From: Saxidomus purpurata
Taxonomy: Eukaryota; Mollusca; Bivalvia; Venerida; Veneridae
Assembly (NCBI GenBank): GCA_022818135.1
Contig: JAFMSR010000005.1
Location: 36,217,959 to 36,281,958 of the forward strand
Direction of reading: 5' to 3'
DNA: 64,000 nucleotides
The notes below the pieces were generated by a model. It was not told where the DNA came from. It was given only the letters and a program-made list of their open reading frames with translations, and did no database searches. Below are positions 1 to 12,560 of this stretch, piece by piece (position 1 is the first letter of the stretch; each line of letters opens with the position of its first letter). The translations under genes and the position numbers were made by a program.

Positions 1-255
1 CAGTCAAGTAAAAATCGAAGTAGGAATTTGCAAAAATCGATTGAATATGCTGGTTTTATAGCACCTTTGCACTGTATCTTTATACTGGAATTTCAAAAAC
101 GTGAAATGCTTTCTAATTTTGGAAGCGTATTATTTTAAATCTACAGACACACATTACAGGAATTAATGCTGGAGCCATTTTATATGACTAATCTTCTAAA
201 ATATGTTATTTTCATACAGTTTTAAGAACTTCATTTTTGCGCAAAAATCTGAGAG

Positions 256-860
256 CGAGCAGCTTTAAAGTCCACATCTCAATAACTACCTCTTACTACA
301 TTTAAACTTTATTCAAGGTTTCCCAATCATCACACCTACGTGAATAATCAAGTTTGATAACTATATCTTGCATATAATGCTAACTATTGCCCTTTTTTCG
401 ACTTATACATTCTGGTTAAAGTTTTGAGTGGCAATACGTTTATGTCCATATTTCAGTAACTACATGATGTCTAGTAAAAGCATTTGAAGAGCTCGCTTTG
501 GGATTGCTTTTTTGTGCCGGTCTGTTCATTGTCAAGGTCACCATTACTGAAGATAGAAAATCGGTTTCAATATCTTCAAGATGCATAGGTGTATCGACTT
601 TAAACTTGGTGTATAGTAAGAACATGTAAAGAGATCGCAGGTGATGGTTTTGGGGTCGTCCATCAAAGGTTAAGGTCACGTTTACTAAAATAGAGTCGAT
701 GTGGATAGTGTTTATACGTTTACCTTAATTCTTACACAATTACAAAATACACACGGATACCAATTCTTGGACAAAAAACCCATATTACTGACAAACTTTC
801 GAATAGTCGAGCGCGCTACCATGAGACAGCTCTTGTTTTTAGAGGAATGCCCCTCATTAA
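256..860. repeat. Degenerate tandem repeat, ~150 bp units
   Basis: Several diverged units carry a phrase like TCAAGGTCAC or TTAAGGTCAC followed by a TTACTRAARATAGA block, near 531-560 and 672-700. Similar 'aaggtcaaggtcac' wording recurs at 16.5-17.9, 28.2-28.8 and 45.7-46.3 kb, so this is probably a decayed tandem core of the same broad class of dispersed element. The open frames here (for example 440-679 minus) are repeat translations and not genes. Boundaries are approximate. Confidence 0.4.
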
Positions 861-1319
861 CTGGTTTGTTTAAGTTCACTTTTTTCAATACTTTCTAGTA
901 TATGCGATTTATCATAGTTATGCATTTTCTCTTGCTAAATAGACAAACGTCAGACGCCCGCTGGTCGTGACCTAGTTTAGATCTAGTGATTTGCAATAAG
1001 TGTGTTGCGACTAATACTCCTAATTGGTGCAGTTCTTTACTGCAGTAGAAATATCAATGTTTTATGTGACCATGAAAACAAAGAATCTTTTTGGTACATG
1101 CAAGCGCTACTCGATGTTGACTGTACGTTGTCATAGCAATTTTTTCATAGATCGCTCGGTAATTTCCACCAAGAGTATTTTTTGAGACTATCTTCAAGTA
1201 TCATCATCATAATGGGAAAAGCACCGCATATAATACGGTATGTACAGCTTATAAAGCTATTTGCAACAAACCTAATTAAAAGGAATTTACTTCATACAAA
1301 GTTGTTGACACTATGTATA
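861..1319. other. Intergenic stretch, no gene seen
   Basis: No coding frame with recognisable similarity or convincing splice signals. About 60 bases from 1192 (ATCATCATCATAATG... GCACCGCATA) resemble 6860-6915, which suggests an old dispersed repeat shared by both places. Confidence 0.4.
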
Positions 1320-4300
1320 TGTCCCTCATATATCCCAACATTTACGCTGAAAGTCTCTCATAAAACGTACCATGTACCCTGAGTGTCTCACGTGTAACCT
1401 ACCTTTTACGCTGAGAGTCCCTCATGTGACCTACCTTTTAAGCTGAGAGTTTCTCATGTAACCTACCTTTTACACTGAAGGTCCCTCATGTAACCTACTT
1501 TTTACGCTGATAGTCCCTCATGCAACCTACCTTTTACGCTAAGATTCCCCCATGTGACCTACCTTTAACGCTGAGAGTTCCTCATGTAATCTACCTTTCA
1601 CGTTGAGTGTCCCTCATGTAAACTACCTTTTACGCTGAGAGTCCCTCATGTGACCTACATTTTAAGCTGAGAGTCCCTCATGTAATCTACCATTACGCCG
1701 AGAGTCCCTCATTTAACCTACCTTTTACGCTGAGAGTCCCTCATGTAATCTACCTTTACGCTGAGAGAACCTCATGTAACCTACCTTTTACGCTGATAGT
1801 CCCTCATGCAACCTACCTTTTACCTTGAGAGAACCTCATGCAACCTACCTTTTACCTTGAGAGAACCTCATGTAACCTACCTTTTACACTGATAGTCCCT
1901 CATGCAACCTACCTTTTACCTTGAGAGAACCTCATGTAACCTACCTTTTACGTTGAGAGTCCTCCATGTAACCTACCTTTTACGCTGAGAGTTCCTCATG
2001 TAATCTACCTTTTACGTTGAGTGTCCCTCGTATAACCAACCTTTTACGTTGAGTGTCCCTCATGTAACCTACCTTTTACGTTGATAGTCCCTCACGTAAC
2101 CTACCTTTTACGCTGAGAGTTCCTCATGTAATCTACATTTTCAAGCTGAAAGACCCTCATGCAATCGACCTTTTACGCTGAGAGTTCCTCATGTAACCTA
2201 CCTTTGACGTCGAGAGTCCAACATGTAACCTACCTTTTACGTTGAGAGTCCCTCGTGTAACCAACCTTTTACGTTGAGTGTCCCTCATGTAACCTACCAT
2301 TTTCGCTGAGAGTCCCTGTGTAACCTACCTTTTACGCTGAGAGTCCCTCATGTAATCTACCTTTTACGATGAGAGTCCCTCATGTAACCTCGTGTAATCT
2401 ACCTTTTACGCTGAGAGTCCCTGTGTAACCTACCTTTTACGCTGGAGTCCCTCATGTAATCTACCTTTTACGATGAGAGTCCCTCATGTAACCTACCTTT
2501 AGCTGAGAGTCCCTCATGTAATCTACCTTTTACGCTGAGAGTTCCTCATGTAACCTACCTTTTACGCTGATAGTCCCTCATGTAATCTACCTTTACGCTG
2601 AGAGTCCCTCTTTTATCTACCTTTACGATGAGAGTCCCTCTTTAATCTACATTTACGATGAGAGTCCCTCATGTAACCTACCTTTTACGCTGAGAGTCCC
2701 TCATTTAACCTACCTTTTACGTTGAGAGTCCCTCATGTAACCTACCCTTTACGCTAAGAGTTCCTCATGTAACCTACATATTACGCTGAGAGTCCCTCAT
2801 GTAATCTACCTTTACGCCGAGAGTCCGTCATTTAATCTACCTTTTACGCTGAGAGTCCCTCATGTAATCTACATTTACGTTGAGAGTCCCTCTTTAATCT
2901 ACCTTTACGAGGAAAGTCCCTCATGTAACCTACCTTTTACGTTGAAAGTCCCTCATTTTACCTACCTTTTACGCTGAGAGTCCCTCGTGTAATCTACTTT
3001 TACGCTGAGAGTCCCTCATTTAACCTACCTTTTACGCTGATAGTCCCTCATGTAATCTACCTTTACGCTGAGAGTCCCTCATTTAACTTACCTTTTACGC
3101 TGAGAGTCCCTCATGTAATCCAGCTTTACGCTGAGAGTCCCTCTTTAATCTACCTTTACGATGAGAGTCCCTCATGTAACCTACCTTATACGTTGAGAGT
3201 CCCTCATTTAACCTACATTTTACGCTGATAGTCCCTCGTGTAATATACCTTTACGCTGAGTGTCCCTCTTTAATCTACCTTTACGATGAGAGTCCCTCAT
3301 GTAACCTACCTTATACGTTGAGAGTCCCTCATTTAACCTACTGTTTACGCTGATAGTCCCTCATGTAATATACCTTTACGATGAGAGTCCCTCATGTAAC
3401 CTACCTTTTACGCTGAGAGTCCCTCATGTAACCTAACTTTTACGCTGGGAGTCCCTCATGTAATCTACCTTTACGCTGAGAGTCCCTCATGTAACCTACC
3501 TTTAACGCTGAGAGTCCCTCATATAACCTACCTTCTACGCTGAAAGTCTCTCGTGTAATCTACCTTTACGCTGATAGTCCCTTGTGTAACCTACCTTTTA
3601 CGCTGAGAGTCCCTCATTTAACCTACCTTTTACGCCGAGAGTCCCTCATTTAACCTACCTTTTACGCTGAGAGTCCCTCATGTAACCTATCTTTTACGCT
3701 GAGAGTCCCTCATGTAATCTACCTTTACGCTGAGAGTCCCTCATGTAACCTACCTTTAACGCTGAGAGTCCCTCATATAACCTACCTTCTACGCTGAAAG
3801 TCCCTCGTGTAATCTACCTTTACGCTGATAGTCCCTTGTGTAACCTACCTTTTACGCTGAAAGTCCCTCGTGTAATCTACCTTTACGCTGATAGTCCCTT
3901 GTGTAACCTACCTTTTACGCTGAGAGTCCCTCATTTAACCTACCTTTTACGCTGAGAGTCCCTCATGTAATCTACCTTTACGCCGAGAGTCCCTCATTTA
4001 ACCTACCTTTTAAGCTGAGAGTCCCTCATGTAATCTACATTTACGTTGAGAGTCCCTCTTTAATCTACCTTTACGAGGAAAGTCCCTCATGTAACCTACC
4101 TTTTACATTGAAAGTCCCTCATGTAACCTACCTTTTACGCTGAGAGTCCCTCGTGTAATCTACCTTTACGCTGAGAGTCCCTCGTGTAACCTACCTTTTA
4201 CGCTGAGAGTCCCTCATTTAACCTACCTTTTACGCTGAGAGTCCTTCATGTAACCTACCTTTACGTTGAGAGTCCCTTTTTAATCTACCTTTACGATGAG

Positions 4301-4716
4301 AGTCCCTCATGTAACATACCTTTTACGTTGAGAGTCCCTCATTTAACCTACCTTTACGCTGAGAGTCACTCGTGTAATCTACCTTTCACGTTGAGAGTCC
4401 CTCATTTAATCTACCTTTACGCTGAGAGTCCCTCATGTAATCTACCTTTACGCTGAGAGTCCCTCTTTAATCTACCTTTACGATGAGAGTCCCTCATGTA
4501 ACCTACCATTTACGTTGAGAGTCCCTCATTTAACCTACCTTTACGCTGAGAGTCCCTCGTGTAATCTACCTTTTACGTTGAGAGTCCCTCATGCAATCTA
4601 CCTTTACGCTGAGAGTCCCTCATTTAACCTACCTTTTACTCTGATAGTCCCTCATGCAACCTACCTTTTACGTTGAGTGTCTACTCACACTTAGAGTCAT
4701 TCTTGTAACCTACATT
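1320..4716. repeat. 3.4 kb minisatellite, ~32 bp unit
   Basis: More than 100 head-to-tail units of about 32 bp, readable as CTACCTTTTACGCTGAGAG followed by TCCCTCATGTAAC. Common variants are a one-base-shorter TTTACG form, ATGTAATC versus ATGTAACC, ATTTAACC, and a short CTCTTTAATC form of about 28 bp. Ends are degenerate: the first recognisable units (1320-1400) and the last (4660-4716) are the most diverged, as expected when unequal exchange homogenises the centre. Multi-unit blocks are themselves duplicated (compare 3460-3600 with 3716-3860), so there is higher-order structure. No long open frame runs through it. Confidence 0.97.
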
Positions 4717-6319
4717 CTATCATCACTTTAAAAGCTCGTACATTGTTTATAGAAGAGAACTTTGTTCTTTAAGACATTCACACAAACACGTTGTCATAAA
4801 GCGTTAATTATTTTTTGCAATATCATTGTAAACAATACTTACAATGTGTATTTTCCACTTAAACGAGCAATAAAGGGGGTTTTCTTTTACAAATACCGGT
4901 CAACTTCGCCGGCAGGCTTATATAACTGCTAAAAATACATGAAACATCTAAAGTCGTCATAGAACTTACATTGATCATTATAATTATTTTGACTTTTGTG
5001 AAGAACCTTTCACACAGTTTTCTTACTTGCTTTGCTGAACTACCACTAAAATGTGTCGATACATTTAATGGAAATTACATCAATTATATATACCGCCTTC
5101 TATTAATTAACATTTTCACTCAAACTTAATGTTATTTTAAAAATTCGACTGAAATTATTGTCACGACAGCTTGCATAATTTGTATTCATTGTAGAAACTG
5201 CCTTCAGATTGCATTAATGCATTTTTTTCTATTTTAGTAAAAGAGCTTTTAGGGATGCTAAAAAGGGAATGATGCAGGGGCGTAGTTATAGTACAAATCC
5301 AATTTTGAAGCTTTAATGCATCTCTTTACCGACTGCCATAAATATGTTGCACTATCAATAATTGAATACAATCACACTTGTTATACTGTTTGTTATTATT
5401 CTGATTAATACTCTTTAGGAAATTAGTTCCTGGCGCCCACAACTCACAAGCAATTTTATATGTTTAACAAACTTTGACTACACAGATCCACGATTCTTTA
5501 AATTGAAAGAGATTTGAATCGCGAGTTATATTCATATTTGGTGAAGAGGTATGATTTTTTTATCTACAGTAGGTACCACTTCCCAACCTCAAATTAACAC
5601 GCTTCGTTCCAAAAGTTTATTGGATGTGTCGGTCTACATAGGATTTTATGTCATTGATGTAAATATTCCTAATAAATTGAAAATTTTCTCTTAACGGAGG
5701 TTACAATGCAGATCTTCGCAGTATATGTTGAAAAGTTAAAGAGTATATGTATATCAATGTTGAAAAAATAATTTTCTTAACGACATTTGTGAGCGAGCAG
5801 CATGAACATGAAGTTGCATGCAAAATTTTTAAGAGTTGCTGAGTGAAAAGTGAGCTGTTTCAAGACAGTTTTCAACTTTTGATAGGTAGATGATATGTTT
5901 CAGGCCATTTCAATCACGCATTAAGAACTTACTGTGAAAATTGAATAGTGATAAAAAAATGAAAATTAACTTTTTCTCAAATTTTGTTTCAAAATTGCTG
6001 TAGATGGATATCAAATGATCTAACTAAGAAAATGAATACCGACAACAATATGTCTATTTAAAAAATAAAAATTCTAGTAGACTACAGGCAGTTTTCTATT
6101 TTTATGATGCCGTGCTGTTTGTTTTTCAATCTTTTAATCTCTTTATTTGGGCTGTATTTTTATGCAATAAATACATCATTAATCATGATTTATTAACAAA
6201 AATACAAAAATGATAGGATAAATGAAACATTTTGATTACTTTTTCTCTGTGTTTGCACTTGAGGAGTCCTGCTTGTTGAACTGGAAGTAGTCCGGCATGT
6301 GGGCGTGGTTACAAAGTGT
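4717..6319. other. AT-rich intergenic stretch, no gene seen
   Basis: Stop-dense in all frames with no recognisable element ends. Nothing beyond ordinary AT-rich spacer DNA was identified. Confidence 0.4.
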
Positions 6320-6340
6320 TATCACGTCAGTGACGTGATA
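6320..6340. promoter_or_regulatory. Perfect 21 bp palindrome with CRE-like halves
   Basis: TATCACGTCA-G-TGACGTGATA is a perfect inverted repeat around a single central G. Each arm contains TGACGTGA, a bZIP (CREB/ATF-type) half-site. No transcription unit is visible next to it, so a regulatory role is only a possibility; it could be the tip of an old transposon. Confidence 0.3.
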
Positions 6341-6539
6341 TCATTTTAAAATATCGGACGGGTGTTATCGGTCAGATTTAATGCTAGTTGCATGATAAAA
6401 TAGTTGCAGCATTGATTGCCTATCGCACAGCAGACGTCACTGTCACTTACGTCTTCCTTCTTCTGGAACGGGAAAGAAGTCGCCATCGTCGTAGCCGGTC
6501 GTAGCGATGTATTGTGACATACATCGTGAAGTTTGACGT

Positions 6540-6540
<1 letters not shown>

Positions 6541-6619
<79 letters not shown>
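6541..6619. repeat. (GA)n microsatellite
   Basis: About 39 uninterrupted GA dinucleotides. It generates the Ser-Leu repeat proteins seen in minus-strand frames across 6346-6796; those are not genes. Confidence 0.98.
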
Positions 6620-6622
<3 letters not shown>

Positions 6623-6852
6623 TTTTGAAAAATGGTTCGCGTAGTCGAATATGATACAGAAGAAAAATTTATAAACACAATAAAACAATTTAGCCACTTT
6701 TTCCGTTTCAATGCAATTCATCAAGTATTTATTAAGATATGGACTCGGTAGCGCTGTAATAGTACGCGCATCTATGGTTGATGACGTGACCGCCATTTAT
6801 AGTAACATCTATTTGTTTTACACGGTATTTTCGGATAAAAATTTCCGGAGAA

Positions 6853-6915
6853 TGCCGGAAAGTATCATCATCGTAATGAAAAATGCACCGCATATTACGC
6901 TGTGTACACCATGTA
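6853..6915. repeat. Dispersed repeat paired with 1192-1255
   Basis: AGTATCATCATCRTAATG followed by GCACCGCATA and a TGTACA-containing stretch occurs here and near 1192. The pair lies on both sides of the minisatellite. Identity is partial and the element type is unknown. Confidence 0.35.
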
Positions 6916-7466
6916 TATAGTTGAATGGATCGGACATAATAAAAAAGAAAATGCTGTTTCCGCCATGTATATTACCAACTGCATTGCGTACATGGTTGTT
7001 TTATGAACAAATAACAAATTATTCATTGCGTATAGAATTAATATTATTATATCGCAAGCACTTCATATACTTAAATATCTATCACACCTATTGACCAACA
7101 TACACCGTATAAAGGTAAAACTACTGCATGTAATCAAAATTCGCAGCTGACAGGGATGGTTTTCCAAATTCAAAACACTTTTCTTTCGAAACAAATGCCT
7201 ATTGTAAGTTTTTAAAACAATTTCACTAAACTGATTATTGTATGATCCTCTACCAAATTTCATTCTAACCATCTTGTTTAATTTGAAAACCTGGCTTCCA
7301 ATGGCCTGGGGCTTGTTATATATACACTTTATATGCGGAAATAATGTAGAGCTTTTAAGAGCATTTATACGCATCAAGCTTAGATAACTGGTATGTAACA
7401 TCAACTAATAGTCCTCTTCTATGAGTGTTTAGGTCAACACCAATTCCCAGGGTGCCTGATCTTATG

Positions 7467-7491
7467 ACAACAACAACAACAACAACAACAA
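7467..7491. repeat. (CAA)n microsatellite
   Basis: Eight CAA triplets in a row, followed by ATAACTTTATTTT. Confidence 0.9.
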
Positions 7492-7779
7492 TAACTTTAT
7501 TTTGTGAAGATTACATACTAAGTGTACAAACATTTTCATACTGCTTATTTCTAGTATGACCTCCTATAGGTACATTCACAGTAAGTTAAGGTAAGTTCAC
7601 AGTTTTACAAACTAACATGCTTATAAGTCTAATTGTTCTAACAGAAGTTAGCACGTTCTGTTCAAAATTAAAACATCATTAAATTAGTCACCAAAGGCAG
7701 GTGATGCCTAAATATTTAGTGTGAAATAGTCATTACATGTAAAGACAGAGACTATGTTGAGCATAGAGCACTACGCTAC

Positions 7780-7819
7780 CTTTTTTTTTTCTTCTTTTTT
7801 TTGTGGGGGGGGGGGGGGG
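7780..7819. repeat. T-run followed by G16 homopolymer
   Basis: A T-rich run interrupted by CTTC passes directly into 16 consecutive G. Length is likely to vary and is prone to assembly error. Confidence 0.85.
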
Positions 7820-7829
7820 TGCGTCCATC

Positions 7830-9018
7830 GTTCTTCACCAATACAAGTCATGCTTTTAGATTCTTGGTGACGTCCAAGTACCTACAGGAAAAACGATAAT
7901 GCACTACGATATTAGAGCTTTGACAAAAAGTCAAATTTTAATCCCAAGTTTCGGGTCAACGGAAGTAACAGTTGTCAATTCGTTGAAAAAATTATTTTAG
8001 TTCTAGATCAAGAGTTTAGCTCCGTGGATCAGTTGTGCGAAACTTTAATGACTGTGAAATTAATGACCGTTAAAATATGTAAGTCTCCCCATATAAGAGT
8101 GTCTGTGTGTGTGCGTCTGTGAGTATGTAACATGTTGTGTCGCATGCAGCCCTATAGTATAGTGTTATAAAACCTTACAGTAAAGTTGTTTATTATTCTA
8201 CGAACAGAATGCAACTATGTCTCACATAAAAGAATTATGTCTTGGGTTATTAACATATTTGCATATTTCTTCACCATTCAACCTGAATGTAAATCTTGAA
8301 AATATGATACACTGAGATTGCTTGAAGTCTTAAAGACTATTCAACTACACGGATAATTTCTCACATTTCTGCTTCACTATTTTAAACACAGATTTGCACC
8401 TTTGTTCATGTTGTCACACCTTAGACCTCTTTTGACAGTTTGATATAAATTTGCCGTACATTCTTCGACAGTTTCTCCCAACACCACAATTCCTCTCTCA
8501 CATATTAATACATGCTAGACAACCCCAATTAGCTAAATGGTCCTTCCTTGAATTGTGAGTCATAGCATTAGTTCACATAGTCTTCAATAAATATAAAGTT
8601 TAGTTTGTTTTGCAAAACTAAAACTGATATTGAGACGCGCGGGGGAAAGTGAAATACGTCGTACACGGGAATCCGGTATAAAAACTACCGTTCTGAAGTT
8701 GGTCATAATCATGTATTATGACTCAGTTCTGAATCACTACTGTAATAGCAGTTTGTCAGTCAATATATGGGAGTTTTGTATGTTTTGTGCCATTTTTATT
8801 TGCCAAAGGAACAAAAAACGAGAAAAAAGTATATTCATGACCGTAATGTAATGCTGATCAGGAGTGTAATGCAATGGGGGTTTGTTTGTAGCTGCCGCAA
8901 ATGAATGTGTATTTATTGCCCAAAATGGGGGGGCATCCGCGTCCTATGGACTAATTTCTAGCTTACTCCAAATTTGATTCTTTGTGGGATGTTTTGATTT
9001 TATTTTTAAGATACTATA
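7830..9018. other. Intergenic stretch, no gene seen
   Basis: Short open frames only (for example 8630-8851 plus), with no motif, homology or splice pattern that I can support. Confidence 0.35.
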
Positions 9019-9141
9019 TGAGTGATTTGATATTGGCCCTGTTTTTTGTCAGAGGGCATTCGTATTTGCCCGAGCCCGTAGGCCAAGGGCAAATACGAGT
9101 GCCAGATGACAAATTATAGGGCCTATACCAAATCACTCATT
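9019..9141. repeat. Inverted repeat (foldback), ~50 bp arms
   Basis: The left arm from GAGTGATTTG through TATTTGCCC pairs with GGGCAAATACGAG through CAAATCACTC across a ~20 bp loop containing CCCGTAGGCC. Arms are imperfect but long enough to form a hairpin. Similar wording (GTGATATTGGCTCTG) recurs near 9521, so this may be the end of a larger decayed element. Confidence 0.7.
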
Positions 9142-9920
9142 TAATGACAATTTTATTAAATAACTAATCAAACTATCAATTTTTCATTGTTAATTGACCG
9201 TCGTCTTCGTTGGCAGTAACTCGTCAGAAACAGAGCTGTAAATAGAAATCCCTCTAACATATTCATTTTTTAAATGAACATACTGATGTGCGTATTCATT
9301 TTCTGAGTTAGAGCATTTTCTGTCCCTTAAAATGGGTTTTCAGACAGAAATTGATTTAAAGTTGATTTTCATTTTTGTCATTCAATCTTCAATGTCGATT
9401 TCAACAAAATTCAAGATGGTTGCCGTAACTTAAAATCTTAAAGTATCAGCCAATCGGAAGCTCATATTTTTTTAACAGCCAATCATTCGTCAGCAATCTT
9501 TTATTGGACCGATCCAATAAGTGATATTGGCTCTGTTTTTAAATGTGAGGATTTTAAAATCCTTACATTTATTGTACCCCGTTTCTGAGAAGAGCAGTTT
9601 CTACTTTTAAAACCGAACTACCCCTCAATTCTAAATAATCCTTCAGATTAATCATATCTCATATTTATAGAAAGTAACACAATTTAACAGTTTGAATTGG
9701 TATGATTGCAAAGATTTATATTGTTTCAACGATAAGAAAAATATGCGACAATTTATCATAAAAAAGAATTTAGTCATTTTTTTAAGTTAATGTGCATAGG
9801 TTGTAAGTACTTCTTAAAAGTTCGACAGATATAGCATTATGGCACATAAGTGGTCTGTTTCTTACTACGCAGTTTAGACATGTACTACTTTAATAAGCAG
9901 CAGATCAGACAGACCTCATT

Positions 9921-9942
9921 GCGGGCCGCAGCCGCGGCCCGC
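9921..9942. repeat. GC-only hairpin in AT-rich DNA
   Basis: GCGGGCCGC-AGCC-GCGGCCCGC: a 9 bp perfect G/C stem with a 4 base loop, abruptly set in AT-rich sequence. Confidence 0.8.
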
Positions 9943-10340
9943 TATATTTAATACGTGGTGAGTAAAAGATGCATGGAGACTTAAGCACTAGATAGAATAT
10001 ATGCGTCTCTCTTTACTGAAAAACTGAGGTACTTCTGAGATGAAAACAGTAGACACAGTCTATTTTTTTTTTGAAAAAAAAACAAGAGTTGTCTATTTTA
10101 ATTGAGTTGTCGTTCGTTTTATAGAGGGCACAATCTACGCTAATTAAAATAGAGAAAAGCGCTTTTCACGTTTCAGGCGCAATCTACGCTGAGAAAAATG
10201 GAAATATGATTGCTTTATCCACTTACACAGCCTTTGACATTATAGAAACGAAGTGCGGTCGACTGAATATTCTTTGATTGGCTTTTTAAATACATATGAT
10301 ATTATCTTAGCTCATTTTTTCCCTCCCGTCAATAGTCAAT

Positions 10341-10430
10341 CACCGTGGTGTAATTGGTAGAGACGTTAGCTTATACACTTATGTGTAAATGTAATTTTAC
10401 GAATCCACGAGTTCGAATCCCACCCACCCC
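10341..10430 (+). repeat. tRNA-like remnant with pol III A and B boxes
   Basis: TGGTGTAATTGGTAGAG (A-box-like) is followed about 60 bp later by GAGTTCGAATCCC (B-box-like) and then a run of T, the layout of a tRNA-derived pol III unit. T-stem pairing is poor and I cannot draw a complete cloverleaf, so this is a tRNA pseudogene or SINE head and not a working tRNA. Confidence 0.4.
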
Positions 10431-11886
10431 CAATTTTTATTTTTTTTTCTGCTGTTTTAAATATCATTTTTAGCTTTTAAACAATTTTAGAATATTTTAC
10501 GGCAAATTATCATGAAAATCTTCATTCACGTCAAATTAATAAGGAAAATGGTAATGAAAAATTGAGACATACCAGGAACGGACTATAGAGCATTCCTGGA
10601 CTTACTGTATAATTATTATTTGATAACAGTAAAGTTTCAGTCAGTAGATGTGGTGTCGTGTAAGGTTTTGCTTTTTCAAACAGAATTGGTTTCCTCGAGT
10701 TCTTTTGGGGCCATGCCTCATAATCAACCATCACCAATTTCCTAAATATTTACATGGCATTACTGATAACTGACGGAATGTCGTCCTGGATAACTACGCG
10801 GTTACGATGTGTTTTCACTCCAAAATCGAAAGTAGCGAAGTCACGAAGATACTACGCAGTTGGGAGTTTAAATATGATTGTTATTTAAGTATAGAATTTA
10901 TGTAAAAAAAAAAGAGCCAGTCACCTATTAGCGATAATTGTGAAATATACCCTTTAACTGCCATATTCAGAGCAGCATCGTGGTGTGCATTTGTTTATAT
11001 AGTTGAACATGCGAAATAGACTGTTAAAATGCACCGAATATTTTGTTAGTAAGCTAGTAGCAAAAATGTTCGTCTTAAACCACCTTTTCAACAGTGTTTC
11101 AATAGACAGGCTTCATAACTATCGTTGAATGAAATTATTGATTGATTACTATGATTATTTACAATAATTTACTGTGATTCATTCATTTTGAAATACATAC
11201 CTTTCGTATGTTTTGCATGGTTCAGTGTAATGAAATAACGAAAATTGAGCGGCGTCATGGGAAAACAAACATAATGGACTTTGTGACCATTCAAGCTGGC
11301 TGGTCTGGATCGATACCGGTCGCCCATCAATGTGTAAGCAGTTTCTGTTTTATGTTGTGTTTTATGGTATAAGTTACATGTATCATACGACTGTTAGATA
11401 CGGGCTAGATAGGAATGTTCGGGCTTAACACCCGGCGGGAAACAATTTGTTATGAATGGAACATCAATATAAAGTTGTTTTATTATTTCGCGTATATTGT
11501 GTATGCAATCGATCATTAATTTCCATGTCGATATTAAAAAAGTGTGTTGTGTTAATGTTTACAATGGTGAAAAAATGACGTTGTAAGCCATGCTCAAGTG
11601 CTCAGTACAATGTATACTATGTATTAAATATTCCGACCGTTTGTTCTTCATTCTTTACTTAGTCTAGAAAAAAGATCTACGTCAAAGGAAATACATTTCA
11701 GTTACATTTACGTTTATTTACAGGCGGATAATCTTACAATAATCTCTGGTAAGGACCAGTACTATAACTATTATTTTCTTAAAAAATGCAAACTGGATCC
11801 GCCCCTGATTCCTATTCCTATTTTGTTACGCCGGGTAGTTAAAGAATATTAGAGCCAATAAACAATAGTTATTTAATAAAAGTTTG
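10431..11886. other. Intergenic stretch, no gene seen
   Basis: No supported gene or element. The direct repeat of CAATCTACGCT at about 10131 and 10181 lies just upstream of this stretch. Confidence 0.35.
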
Positions 11887-12560
11887 TATACGCCCGAAGG
11901 GACGTATTATGGGAACACGTCGGGCGGCGTCCACACTTTGTCCGCTCTCGAAGTCAAACAGTTTTCATCTGATCTTGAACATGTTTGTGGGCATTATGTC
12001 TTGGTCAAGTTTGATAAACAGCCAAATCGGCCGATGCGCTTGTAGATTATGGTCCTTGAATTATCAAATATTAGCCTTATCCGCTCGCTCTCTAAGTCGG
12101 ACAATTTTCATCCGATCTTCAACAAACTTGGTGAAAATATCTGTCTGCCTAATGTTTCGGCCAATTCCATAACCAGCCAATTCAAGCCAGGCACTTTTGG
12201 ATAATGGCCCTTGAATTATCAAAAAAAGCCAAATTAGCCGTGTCCGCTCTCTTAGTCAAAAAACTTTCGTCCGATCTTCACCAAACTGGTGAAAATGCTT
12301 GTGAACATGTTTTGGCCAAATCACCTTAGGCCCTTTGGGATTATGGCCTTTGAATTTTTAAAAAATGGCCAAATTAGCCTTGTCCGATCTCTAAGTCCAA
12401 CAGTTTTCATTCGATTTTCACCAACAAAATCGCCGTAGTCACTTCTGGATTATTGCCCTTGAATTATCGCAAAATGATGAAAAGAACCTACTCAGCTCTA
12501 TAGGTCAAACAGTTGAATTTGCATTGTCCGCTCTATAGTTCAAACAGGTATACATTTGTC
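11887..12560 (+). mobile_element. Pearl-like non-autonomous element
   Basis: Starts TATACGCCCGAAGGGACG, with a small CCCGAAGGG hairpin, followed by a GC-rich GTCGGGCGGCGTCC stretch and then at least four diverged direct repeats. Each repeat begins TCCGNTCTCTAAGTC and includes a CAGTTTTCATCCGATCTTC-like block (about 11940, 12079, 12242 and 12384; spacing 140-165 bp). Terminal hairpin plus tandem core is the layout known from bivalve pearl / Helentron-derived non-autonomous elements; assignment to that group is by architecture. The frame 11909-12172 is repeat-derived. Confidence 0.55.

Noticed and set aside
1320..4716. CRISPR-like regular repeat array
   Set aside because: Units are contiguous with no unique spacers, and the genome is eukaryotic; this is a minisatellite.
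6346..6796. Two minus-strand frames of 117-121 codons with long Ser-Leu runs
   Set aside because: They translate the (GA)n microsatellite in two registers; flanking codons show no protein-like signal.
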